Translations under genes and position numbers: made by a program
Shown here: positions 23,924 to 31,610 of the stretch, piece after piece
Numbering within the stretch: the stretch's first letter is position 1
How the letters are laid out: every line of letters begins with the position of its first letter
From: Nonomuraea rhodomycinica
Lineage (GTDB): Bacteria > Actinomycetota > Actinomycetes > Streptosporangiales > Streptosporangiaceae
Direction of reading: 5' to 3'
Length of the DNA: 64,000 bases
NCBI RefSeq assembly: GCF_013363995.1
Contig: NZ_JABWGO010000001.1
Location: 1,807,222 to 1,871,221, forward strand
Notes under the pieces: model-generated
What the model was told of the DNA's origin: nothing
Databases searched by the model: none
Seen by the model: the letters and a program-made list of their open reading frames with translations, nothing else

Positions 23924-25113
23924 CACTCGACCAGCAGCGACGGCAGCCCGCGCCCGACGATCGAGCGGCGGTAGGCGATCTCCTGGCCGGGCGCGAGCCG
24001 CAGCCCCGGCAGGCGCCGCCCCAGGACCTCCAGGGCCGTGCGCAGTTGCAGCCGCCCGAGGGCGGCCCCGACGCAGAAGTGGATCCCGTACCCGAACACC
24101 ATGTGCGCGTCGGCGTTGGGCCGGTCGATCCCGAACCGCTCCGGCTCCGGGAAGACGGTCTCGTCGTGGGCGGCCGAGTCGGTCGACAGCAGCACCAGCG
24201 ACCCGGCGGGGATCGTCACCCCGTGGAGCGTGACGTCGGTCGTGGCGTACCGGAACGAGCCGAGCGAGGCGCCGTCGATGCGCATGCACTCCTCGGCCGC
24301 GTTCTGGAGCAGCGCCGGCTCGACCGGCCACGCCTTCTCGCGCAGCAGCCGCAGGACGGTGTTGCCGAGCTGGTTGGGCACGGTGTCGTTGCCGCCGAGC
24401 AGGATCGTGGAGATCAGCTCCACCACTTCGCGGTGGGTCAGCTCGGTGCCGATGAGCGAGGTCATCAGGGAGGTGAAGTCGTCGCGCGGCCGCTCGGCCC
24501 GGGCGGCGACCAGGCGGTCCACGTAGGCGAGGTAGGTCAGGAAGCTGTCGGCCAGTTCGAGCTGGCGTTCCGGCGGCTGCGGCGACAGGAAGAGCTGGAA
24601 CCAGTCCTTCACGTGCGCCTGCACGAACGCCTCGTCCTCCTCGGGCACGCCGATGAAGCGGGCGGTCAGCTTGATCGACGGCTCGTGCCCGATCTCGGTC
24701 ACGAAGTCGGCGCGGCCCTGGGACTCGATCCGGTCGAGCAGGTCCTCGTTCAGCCGCCGGAACGTCTCCTCCATGGCGGACACGGCGCGCGGCGTGAACG
24801 CCCGCGACACCGAGCGGCGCAGCCGGGTGTGGTCGGGCGGGTCCACGTTGGCCACGAAGCTCGACAGGAACGAGCCGTGCTCGCCGAGCCTGTCGCGCGT
24901 CTCCCGGGTGAGGCTGCGGGAGATCGTGAGCGAGCCCTTGGAGGAGAAGCGCCGCGGGTCGCCGTACGCGGCGCGCACGTCGGCGTGGCGGGTGAGCACG
25001 TACGCGCCCAGATGCTCGCTGGCGAACACCGGCCGCTCGCGGCGCAGCCGGGCCAGGAACGCGTACGGCGCCGCGACGTGCCAGTCCGAGGCGACGTCGA
25101 AGTCCTCGATCAT
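23920..25113 (-). CDS. Cytochrome P450
   Basis: 397 residues, typical bacterial class I size. Haem motif FGYGIHFCVGAALG with the thiolate ligand Cys347; I-helix ELISTILLGGNDTV, where the usual A/G-G-x-D/E-T oxygen-activation motif is kept as GGNDT; K-helix EECMR supplies E-x-x-R. No ferredoxin gene is adjacent, so redox partners come from elsewhere. Overlaps the phosphotriesterase-like gene upstream (ATGA) and the SDR gene downstream (GTGA), implying one pathway. Confidence 0.95.
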   Translation of the reverse strand: MIEDFDVASDWHVAAPYAFLARLRRERPVFASEHLGAYVLTRHADVRAAYGDPRRFSSKGSLTISRSLTRETRDRLGEHGSFLSSFVANVDPPDHTRLRRSVSRAFTPRAVSAMEETFRRLNEDLLDRIESQGRADFVTEIGHEPSIKLTARFIGVPEEDEAFVQAHVKDWFQLFLSPQPPERQLELADSFLTYLAYVDRLVAARAERPRDDFTSLMTSLIGTELTHREVVELISTILLGGNDTVPNQLGNTVLRLLREKAWPVEPALLQNAAEECMRIDGASLGSFRYATTDVTLHGVTIPAGSLVLLSTDSAAHDETVFPEPERFGIDRPNADAHMVFGYGIHFCVGAALGRLQLRTALEVLGRRLPGLRLAPGQEIAYRRSIVGRGLPSLLVEW

Positions 25114-26054
25114 CCGAAGATCCTCCGCGGGTTGTCGACGAGCATCTGCCGGATCTGCTCCTCGGTGACGCCGCGCTTGCGCAGCTCGGGCAGGACGTCA
25201 CGGGAGACGTGCAGCAGGTGGTAGTCGGGGTGGCGCTCGCGCACGACATCGGCGTCGAAGCGGTCGTTGAAGCAGTACGAGTCGTGGCCGAGCACCATGC
25301 GGCCGGCGTGCCCGCGCTCGCACATGGCGGTCACGACCGCGACCCGGTCCTCGAACGGGCTGATCGTGCCGATGCCGAAGCGGTCCATGCCGAGGTAGGA
25401 GCCGTTGGCCACCAGCTCCTCCAGGTAGGCCACGTCGGTGGAGTCGCCCGCGTGGCCGATGACGACCCGGCCGAGGTCCACGCCGAGGGAGGCGAGCAGC
25501 CGCTGCTGTTCCAGGCCGCCCCGGCTGGCGCTGTGGGAGTGGGTGGTGATGGGCACGCCCGTCTCCAGGTGCGCCTCGGCCACCGCGCGGAAGACCCGCT
25601 CGCAGTTCCGGGTCATGCCCGGCCGGTCGGTGGCGCACTTGAGGATCGCGGCCTTGACCCCGGTCCGGCCGATGCCCTCGGTGATGTCGCGGACGAAGAA
25701 CTCGGCCAGCCGGTCGGGGCCGCCGAACAGGGTCCCGGGCCCGCGGTTGCCGAAGTACGGCGGCAGCGCGTCGTAGGTGTACAGGCCGGTGGCGGCCACG
25801 ATGTGCACGTCCGTCAGCTCGGCGACCCGCTGGACGGCCGGCAGGTAGCGGCCGAGCCCGACGACGGTGAGATCCACGATCGTGTCGATGCCCTCGGCCT
25901 TGGCCGCGTCGAGCTTGGCCGCCGCCTCCCGGGCGCGCATCTCCGGGTCCCAGCCCTCGGGGATGTCCGGCCAGTTCCACAGGATCTCCGGGCTGAGCCC
26001 GAAGACGTGCTCGTGCATGAGCGTCGCCCCGAGGTCGGCGACCGGTCCTCTCAC
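25110..26054 (-). CDS. Phosphotriesterase-family metal hydrolase (intact metal centre)
   Basis: 314 residues from GTG 26054, chosen because GTGA then overlaps the dioxygenase stop exactly as in the neighbouring junctions. All expected binuclear metal ligands are visible: HEH (LMHEHVFG), the bridging Lys in AAILKCATD, His in THSHS, His in IGHAGDSTD and Asp in LGHDSYCF. Related proteins are lactonases, organophosphate hydrolases or unknown amidohydrolases. In this cluster a lactone or ester intermediate is plausible (inference). Compare the degenerate paralog at 41603. Confidence 0.9.
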   Translation of the reverse strand: MRGPVADLGATLMHEHVFGLSPEILWNWPDIPEGWDPEMRAREAAAKLDAAKAEGIDTIVDLTVVGLGRYLPAVQRVAELTDVHIVAATGLYTYDALPPYFGNRGPGTLFGGPDRLAEFFVRDITEGIGRTGVKAAILKCATDRPGMTRNCERVFRAVAEAHLETGVPITTHSHSASRGGLEQQRLLASLGVDLGRVVIGHAGDSTDVAYLEELVANGSYLGMDRFGIGTISPFEDRVAVVTAMCERGHAGRMVLGHDSYCFNDRFDADVVRERHPDYHLLHVSRDVLPELRKRGVTEEQIRQMLVDNPRRIFG

Positions 26055-26818
26055 GGTCTCGGGCACGGGAACCTCGGGTGATCGAAGGGCCGGTTGACCT
26101 CCAGGCCGAGCCCGTCGGTCTGCCGGTACGGCGTGCCGGTGTAGAGGGCGTCGGCGTCGAAGTACGTCACCGTGAACGACAGGCGGGCGCTCTCGCGCCG
26201 GTTGGCGGGCGCCCCGTGCACGGTCAGCGCGTGGTGGACGGTCGCGTCGCCCGCCTTGAGGTCGAGCGGCGGAGACAGCTCCAGGTCCTTCAGCCACGGG
26301 TGCTGGGTGAGCTGGTCGTCGCCGGCGCGGGTGAAGCTGCGCCCGAGCACCCCGTACCGGTGGGAGCCGCTGCAGAAGCGCAGCGCGCCCATGTCGGCGG
26401 GCACGTCGGCCAGGGCGAGCCAGACGGTGAGCATGGCCGAGCGGTCCATCGGCATCCACGGGAAGTCCTGGTGGAACTCCGTCGCGCCGTGCTCGCCCGG
26501 CTCCTTGACCAGCAGGTTCGTCACCTGGACGCGGACGTCGCGCACGCCGTGGAGCAGGCGGACGGCGTTGCGGCCCATCTCGGGGGCGAGGGCGAGCGCG
26601 CGGAACGCCTCGTCGCCGTCGGCCACGTCGCGCGACTGGCCGAACGCCTGGTCCACCAGCGTCACGGTCCCGCGCTCGCGGGCCCGCAGGTGGTCCAGGG
26701 CCCGATCGCGCAGGGCCGTCACGGTGTCGGGCGGCACCAGCCTGGGGAGCCGGACCCAGCCGTGCCGGTGGAAGAAGCGCACCTCGTCGTCCGTCGCGTG
26801 CCGCACCGGGATGTCCAT
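26051..26818 (-). CDS. Phytanoyl-CoA dioxygenase family protein
   Basis: 255 residues from ATG 26818. Fe(II)/2-oxoglutarate dioxygenase ligands are visible: HxD in TEFHQDFPW, and the distal His in VHHALTVHGAPANRRE, with the Arg that binds 2-oxoglutarate following. First gene of the overlapping dioxygenase-PTE-P450-SDR operon and divergent from the F420-type gene. The shared 90-bp gap holds a perfect AnCAAGnnCTTGnT palindrome, so a TetR-type repressor probably controls it. Confidence 0.9.
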   Translation of the reverse strand: MDIPVRHATDDEVRFFHRHGWVRLPRLVPPDTVTALRDRALDHLRARERGTVTLVDQAFGQSRDVADGDEAFRALALAPEMGRNAVRLLHGVRDVRVQVTNLLVKEPGEHGATEFHQDFPWMPMDRSAMLTVWLALADVPADMGALRFCSGSHRYGVLGRSFTRAGDDQLTQHPWLKDLELSPPLDLKAGDATVHHALTVHGAPANRRESARLSFTVTYFDADALYTGTPYRQTDGLGLEVNRPFDHPRFPCPRP

Positions 26819-26831
26819 GCGGCCAGTGTCG

Positions 26832-26857
26832 CACTTGAAGCAAGCGCTTGGTAAGTG
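26832..26857. promoter_or_regulatory. KstR2-like palindrome in the divergent dioxygenase/LLM promoter
   Basis: AGCAAGCGCTTGGT (26839-26852) fits every fixed base of AnCAAGnnCTTGnT. Outer arms CACTT (26832-26836) and AAGTG (26853-26857) extend the symmetry. The site lies 20 bases upstream of the dioxygenase ATG and 55 bases upstream of the LLM GTG, so it can control both directions. Confidence 0.65.
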
Positions 26858-26907
26858 GGCGGCGTACACTCTCGTCCAGGCGCTCGGCCGAGACGAGGAG
26901 GCGCGCG

Positions 26908-27819
26908 GTGCGGCGGTTCAGGTTCGGGGCCGTGCTCCGGCAGGCGGAGTCCGGCAAGCAGTGGGCCGAGAAGGCCAGGCGGCTGGAGGGCTCCGGGTTC
27001 GACGTGCTGCTGGTCCCCGACCACCTGGTCGGGCCGCGCTTCGCGCCCGTGGCCGCGCTCACGGCCGCGGCCTGCGCGACCACCCGGCTGCGCGTGGGCA
27101 CGCTGGTCCTGGCCAACGACTTCCGGCACCCGGCCGTGCTGGCCAAGGAGACGGCGACGCTCGACCTGCTGTCGGACGGCCGGCTGGAGGTGGGGCTCGG
27201 CACCGGCTGGATGGCCGGCGACTACGCCTCGGCCGGGCTGCCGCTGGACCCGCCCGGCGTCCGGGTGGAGCGGCTGGCCGAGGCGCTGACCGTGCTCAGG
27301 GGGCTGTGGGGCGACGGGCCGTTCACCTTCGAGGGCGCCCACTACCGCGTCCGCGGCCTCGACCAGCGGCCCAAGCCGGTCAGCCGGCCGTACCCGCGGC
27401 TGCTGCTCGGCGCGGGCGGCTCCCGGATGCTGCGGCTGGCCGCCCGCGAGGCCGACGTGGTCCACGTGACGACGCGGGTGCGCGGCGACGGCGCCGGCCC
27501 GGACGAGCGCGACGGCGGCCTGGCGGCCTACCTGGACAAGCTGCGGACCGTGCGCGAGGCCGCGGGCGGGCGCTACGAGCGCCTGGAGCTCGGGACGAGC
27601 GTGCTCCAGGCGGGCGAGCGCCGGGCGGAGGAGGCGTGGAGCGCCGCCGCCAGCGCGCGCCTGGAGGACACCCCGCAGGTGCTGCTCGGCACGCGGCGCG
27701 ACATCGCCGACCGGCTCCGCCACTGGCGCGACGAGCACGACCTGTCGTACTTCGTCGTCCACCACGAGCGCGACCTCGGCCTCCTCACCCCCGTGGTGGA
27801 GGAGCTCGCCGGCGCCTGA
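26908..27819 (+). CDS. LLM class F420-dependent oxidoreductase
   Basis: 303 residues from GTG 26908, with GAGGAG about 7 bases upstream; the longer open frame upstream overlaps the operator. Luciferase-like TIM barrel: FGAVLRQAESGKQWAEKARRLEGSGFDVLLVPDHL, then TTRLRVGTLVLANDFRHPAVLAKETATLDLLSDGRLEVGLGTGW, the usual F420/FMN-contact region. F420 is more likely than FMN in an actinomycete (inference). Divergent from the dioxygenase operon and sharing its operator. Confidence 0.9.
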   Translation: MRRFRFGAVLRQAESGKQWAEKARRLEGSGFDVLLVPDHLVGPRFAPVAALTAAACATTRLRVGTLVLANDFRHPAVLAKETATLDLLSDGRLEVGLGTGWMAGDYASAGLPLDPPGVRVERLAEALTVLRGLWGDGPFTFEGAHYRVRGLDQRPKPVSRPYPRLLLGAGGSRMLRLAAREADVVHVTTRVRGDGAGPDERDGGLAAYLDKLRTVREAAGGRYERLELGTSVLQAGERRAEEAWSAAASARLEDTPQVLLGTRRDIADRLRHWRDEHDLSYFVVHHERDLGLLTPVVEELAGA

Positions 27820-27879
27820 GTCCCCTCCGGCCGCTCCCTCGAGCGGGGCCGAGGCCGGGCGTGCCGGATGATGGGAGGC

Positions 27880-28467
27880 ATGGATGAGATGTTGCTGCTC
27901 AGGCATGGCGAGACCGAGTGGAGCCGGACCGGCAGGCACACCGGCCGCACCGACGTGCCGCTGACGCCCCACGGGGAGGAGCAGGCGCGGGCGCTGGCCC
28001 CGCTGGTCAAGGAGTGCACGTTCGACCTCGTGCTCGTCTCGCCGCCGCAGCGCGCCCGCCGCACGGCCGAGCTGGCCGGGCTGAGCGCGTACGAGGTGGA
28101 GCCCGACCTGTGGGAGTGGGACTACGGCGGCTACGAGGGCATCACCACGCCGGCCATCCGTGAGGACCGGCCCGGCTGGTACCTGTGGCGTGACGGCGTG
28201 ATCCCCGGTGACGCGGAGCACCCCGGCGAGACGGTGGAGCAGGTGGGGGCGCGGGCCGACCGGGTGATCGCCCGGGCCAGGGCGGCGGAGGGCCGGGTGG
28301 CGCTCGTGGCCCACGGCCACATGCTGCGCGTGATCGCGGCCCGCTGGCTGGGGCTGCCGCCGCAGGACGGCCGGCTGTTCAAGCTGGAGACGGGCACCTA
28401 CTCGCGGCTCGGCTTCGAGCACGCCGAGCCGGTCGTCGTCGCCTGGAACGCCCCCGTCAGCCCCTGA
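27880..28467 (+). CDS. Histidine phosphatase family protein
   Basis: 195 residues from ATG 27880, preceded by GGGAGG; an ATG at 27868 in frame lacks such a site. Branch-type phosphatase signature LLLRHGETEWS gives the nucleophilic His, with the second Arg in SPPQRARRT, the acid in EWDYGGYEG and the second His in VALVAHGHMLR. Substrate unknown; small phosphorylated metabolites are usual. Follows the LLM gene on the same strand after 60 bases. Confidence 0.9.
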   Translation: MDEMLLLRHGETEWSRTGRHTGRTDVPLTPHGEEQARALAPLVKECTFDLVLVSPPQRARRTAELAGLSAYEVEPDLWEWDYGGYEGITTPAIREDRPGWYLWRDGVIPGDAEHPGETVEQVGARADRVIARARAAEGRVALVAHGHMLRVIAARWLGLPPQDGRLFKLETGTYSRLGFEHAEPVVVAWNAPVSP

Positions 28468-28485
28468 CCCCGCCGGGACGCGACG

Positions 28486-29253
28486 TCATCCCGCCCGGGG
28501 AGGCGTCGCGGGGGCAAGCCGGCAGCCCGGGAACGGCGCGAGCAGCGTCTCGCGCCACGGCCCGTCGAGGTGGTCGCGGGCCCGCTTGGCCCAGCCGAGC
28601 AGCCGGTCGTCGGGCTCGGCCTCGTCGTCGAGGCCGAGCGCGGCGTCGCGGGCGCGCTGGGTGCGCAGGTGGTCGTCCAGGGAGACGCCCCAGATCGTGA
28701 CCACCTCGGTGTCGCAGAACAGCACCTCGTACAGGCCGACCAGCTCGTGCCCGTGCTCGGCCAGCAGCGGCGCCCGCTCGGCGCGCACGGCCTCCAGGTA
28801 GTCGAGGGCGGCGCCGGGCCGCACCCGGGCGCTCTCGAACAGGTAGAACTCGGAGCGGCCGACGTCGGCGAGCGACGGCGTGCCCGGCACGGCGCCGAGC
28901 GGGCGGGAGAAGGCGGAGAAGCGCAGGTCGTCGATGTCCGACAGGAAGAGGCGGTCGTCCACGCCGCGGTAGATGTTCATCATCTGCCGCCAGCCGCCGT
29001 CCCAGCCGCCGTGGCACTCCCAGAGCGTGACGGCCTTGAACTGGGGGTGCCCGGTGATGCCGACGGCGTAGAACGCGCCGGCCAGGTCGATGTCGCGCGA
29101 CCTGATGGACGTGCCGGAGGTCAGGGTGGGGCGGTCGAGGGTCTCGTCCTCGCGTTTGTAGCGGGTCAGCCAGGTGAGGTACTCCAGCGGCCGCCGGGAG
29201 TTCATGGGGCGGAAGTCGACCTCTTCGATCAGGTAGATGGCCCGGCGCACCAC
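28486..29253 (-). CDS. NIPSNAP-like dimeric alpha/beta-barrel protein
   Basis: 255 residues. Two ferredoxin-like halves are suggested: an N-terminal one up to about residue 105 and a C-terminal one beginning SEFYLFESARVRPGAALDYLEAVRAERAPLLAEHG, followed by LVGLYEVLFCDTEVVTIWGV, the strand-helix-strand pattern of NIPSNAP/EthD proteins. Exact family assignment is uncertain. A palindrome related to those at 13599 and 26832 lies 20 bases upstream, suggesting coregulation with the hyuAB and P450 operons. Ends 18 bases from the convergent phosphatase gene. Confidence 0.6.
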   Translation of the reverse strand: MVRRAIYLIEEVDFRPMNSRRPLEYLTWLTRYKREDETLDRPTLTSGTSIRSRDIDLAGAFYAVGITGHPQFKAVTLWECHGGWDGGWRQMMNIYRGVDDRLFLSDIDDLRFSAFSRPLGAVPGTPSLADVGRSEFYLFESARVRPGAALDYLEAVRAERAPLLAEHGHELVGLYEVLFCDTEVVTIWGVSLDDHLRTQRARDAALGLDDEAEPDDRLLGWAKRARDHLDGPWRETLLAPFPGCRLAPATPPRAG

Positions 29254-29272
29254 GCCTCCTCAACCTCATTCG

Positions 29273-29286
29273 ACCAAGCGATTGCT
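29273..29286. promoter_or_regulatory. KstR2-like palindrome upstream of the NIPSNAP-like gene
   Basis: ACCAAGCGATTGCT fits AnCAAGnnCTTGnT except for one base in the right arm (A for C). It lies 19 bases upstream of the start at 29253, where it could block transcription initiation. Third copy of this motif type in the window. Confidence 0.5.
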
Positions 29287-29343
29287 CGGCACAGGCGCGA
29301 GCGTAACACGGCAGCGGCGGGCGCGGGCAGGGGGCGGGCAGGG

Positions 29344-29607
29344 TCAGGAGAGCGCCTGGGCGGGCTGCGGCCCCCTGCCGGTCAGCCACGCCAGCACCTG
29401 GCGGTGGCCGGAGGCGGCGTCCTCGAAGTGGCCCCAGTGCCAGTAGCGGGGCTGGTCGCGCAGGCCGGTCACCCAGGTGCGGTAGGAGACGCTGCCGGAC
29501 TCCGCGGGCGCGACGCCGTAGGTGCGGATCACGACCTTGCCGCCGGGCGCGAACAGCACGTCGTCGGCGATCGGATAGAGGGTCATCTGGTCGAGCATGG
29601 ACGGCAT
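29344..29607 (-). CDS. Small hypothetical protein
   Basis: 87 residues if started at ATG 29607 (other in-frame ATGs at 29598 and 29586). No family recognised. Soluble, with several aromatic residues in WVTGLRDQPRYWHWGHFED, a composition more like a folded domain than a shadow frame. Neither neighbour gives a functional clue. Confidence 0.5.
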   Translation of the reverse strand: MPSMLDQMTLYPIADDVLFAPGGKVVIRTYGVAPAESGSVSYRTWVTGLRDQPRYWHWGHFEDAASGHRQVLAWLTGRGPQPAQALS

Positions 29608-29747
29608 CCTGCCGCCCGCGCGGGGCGGGGCCGTTACGCCCCCGGCGCGCCGCCGTTAAGCGGGCACGCCGGAGGTTAACACCCGGTTACGCCGTGCGGT
29701 TCACCGGTGGCGGGGCCCGTGCGGGCGCCCGTCAGACGAAGGAGGCG

Positions 29748-29984
29748 TCAGACGAGGAGGCCGTCGAACTCCCCGTCCTTGACCCCGAGCACGAGGGCCC
29801 GGATCTCGTCACGGGTGTAGATCAGGGCCGGCCCGTCGGGGAAGCGCGAGTTGCGCACCGCGACGCCGCCGTCGGGGAGCTGGGCGAGCTCCACGCAGTT
29901 GCCCTGCGAGTTGCTGTAGCGGCTCTTGCGCCAGGCGACCTGCTTGAGGTCGGTCGCGGGCATGCCGTTGTAGGTCTGCTTCAT
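29748..29984 (-). CDS. DUF397 domain protein
   Basis: 78 residues with the full DUF397 pattern: WRKSRYSNSQGNCVELAQLPDGGVAVRNSRFPDGPALIYTRDEIRAL. Its ATG follows the TAG stop of the XRE/DUF5753 gene directly (TAG-ATG), so the two are coupled. In streptomycetes such pairs (WhiJ/BldB-type loci) modulate development and antibiotic production, with the small protein acting on the DNA-binding partner. Confidence 0.92.
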   Translation of the reverse strand: MKQTYNGMPATDLKQVAWRKSRYSNSQGNCVELAQLPDGGVAVRNSRFPDGPALIYTRDEIRALVLGVKDGEFDGLLV

Positions 29985-30851
29985 CTACATCTTTCTGAGA
30001 AGACCGCCGATGAGCTCGACGGTGCCCCCGGGCGTGGTGCTCTCCACGCATAACTGCTCCATGGCCGTGAGGTACGGGTCGATGTCCTCACGTTTGTCCA
30101 GGTATAGGGCACCCCAGAGCTGCTCGACATAGACAACGTCCGACAAATCGGACTCGGGAAACCGCAAGATGCTGAACGCGCCACCTTCAGCCGCGTGCAT
30201 ACCGTATCTGAAGGGCATCACCTGAAGGGTGATATTGGGCAGTGCGGCCACTTCCAGCAGGTGCTGGAGCTGTTCGGCCATGACCTCCCGCCCGCCGATG
30301 GTCCGCTTGAGCGTGGCCTCGTCGATGACGGCCCACAGGCGCGGCCCGTCCTTCTGGGTGAAACGCTCCTGCCGCTGCATGCGCAGATGCACGCGGCGTT
30401 CGATCTCCGCGGGGCTCGCCTCGGGATTGCCGAGCTGGAAGACCGCGCGCGCGTACGCCGCCGTCTGCAGCAGGCCGGGCACGAACTGCACCTCATAGGT
30501 GCGGATCACGCTGGCGGCCTCCTCCAGCCCGACATAGGTGGTGAACCACGAGGGCAGCACGGCGGAGTACTTGTGCCACCACCCGGGGGTGTTGGCCTCG
30601 CGGACCATCTCCAGCAGTGCACGGCGTTCGGCGTCGTCGACGACGCCGTACAGGGTGAGCAGGTCCTCGACGTCACGTGTCTTGAATCCGACGCGCCCGA
30701 GCTCCATCCGGCTGATCTTGGACTCGGACGCCCTGATGTGGAATCCGGCCTGGTCCCTGGTGAGCTCGCTGGCCTCGCGAAGGCGCCGGAGGCTGGCTCC
30801 GAGCATGATGCGCCTGACGGTCGAACCAGAACCCGGCGGATCAATGGACAC
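29985..30851 (-). CDS. XRE-family helix-turn-helix regulator with DUF5753
   Basis: 288 residues. N-terminal HTH: LGASLRRLREASELTRDQAGFHIRASESKISRMELGR (about 17-55). The rest is DUF5753 (ITLQVMPFRYGMHAAEGGAFSILRFPE near residue 205), the usual C-terminal domain of the abundant actinobacterial XRE regulators paired with DUF397 proteins. Directly upstream of the DUF397 gene and divergent from the HATPase gene at 31030, completing the typical three-gene locus. Confidence 0.93.
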   Translation of the reverse strand: MSIDPPGSGSTVRRIMLGASLRRLREASELTRDQAGFHIRASESKISRMELGRVGFKTRDVEDLLTLYGVVDDAERRALLEMVREANTPGWWHKYSAVLPSWFTTYVGLEEAASVIRTYEVQFVPGLLQTAAYARAVFQLGNPEASPAEIERRVHLRMQRQERFTQKDGPRLWAVIDEATLKRTIGGREVMAEQLQHLLEVAALPNITLQVMPFRYGMHAAEGGAFSILRFPESDLSDVVYVEQLWGALYLDKREDIDPYLTAMEQLCVESTTPGGTVELIGGLLRKM

Positions 30852-31029
30852 GCGCTGCTCCTTGGTCGTTTCCTTGACACCTAGTCTGTCACTTCACGGT
30901 CGAAAGATCATCAACCGCGGCCAAGATCCCCTTTCCCGCCGATTTGACCATTTGAGGGAAACCGTAGCGCCTGCACGCACCCTCTGCACGTGCATTCGCT
31001 CTTGCACCTGCACGAGAGTGTGCCGCAGA

Positions 31030-31533
31030 ATGATCTATGTGCAACCCACCCTGGCTCCCGGCCAATGGACCACGTTCGACTGGTGGCCCCCCGTCGGCTG
31101 GTGGCCGGAGGCGGCGCGCGACCTGCTGACTTCCGGCCCCTCCGCGAGCGCCACGTTCGTCCTTCCCCCCACCCCGTCCTCCGTGCACGCCGCCCGCGCC
31201 TTCGCCATGGGCGCGCTGAGCGGCTGGAAGCTGGAAGAACTCACAGAGAACATGGAGCTCGTCGTCTCCGAGCTGGCGACCAACGCGCTCCGCCACGGCC
31301 TGCACGTCTCCGGCCCCGGCACCCGCCCGCCCGTGCACATGTCGCTGGTGCGCCGCGGGCCGCTCGTCACCAGTGCCTTCACCGACCCCGCCTCCGGGGT
31401 CCCGGAGCTGCGCTATCCCGGGCCCCTCGACGCCGGCGGGCTGGGGCTGCACATCGTCGAATCCCTCAGTCTCCGCTGGGGCTGGTCGGCGCTCGCACCA
31501 CAAGGGAAGATCGTCTGGGCAGTCCTCACCTGA
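31030..31533 (+). CDS. Anti-sigma-factor-like ATP-binding protein (HATPase_c_2)
   Basis: 167 residues from ATG 31030; the longer open frame upstream overlaps the divergent XRE gene. GHKL ATPase motifs are present: N-box ELVVSELATNALRHG (Asn in ATNAL), a G1-type Asp in AFTDPASG, and GGLGLHIVE. No sensor or phospho-acceptor domain, so it resembles RsbW/SpoIIAB-type kinases. Part of the DUF397-XRE-HATPase trio. Confidence 0.88.
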   Translation: MIYVQPTLAPGQWTTFDWWPPVGWWPEAARDLLTSGPSASATFVLPPTPSSVHAARAFAMGALSGWKLEELTENMELVVSELATNALRHGLHVSGPGTRPPVHMSLVRRGPLVTSAFTDPASGVPELRYPGPLDAGGLGLHIVESLSLRWGWSALAPQGKIVWAVLT

Positions 31534-31610
31534 CCGGGGGTGATCTGCACTACCGTGGATGCTCATGGCTCACGGTGAGTCCCGCGCGCGACCCCTGAGA
31601 GTGCTGACCG

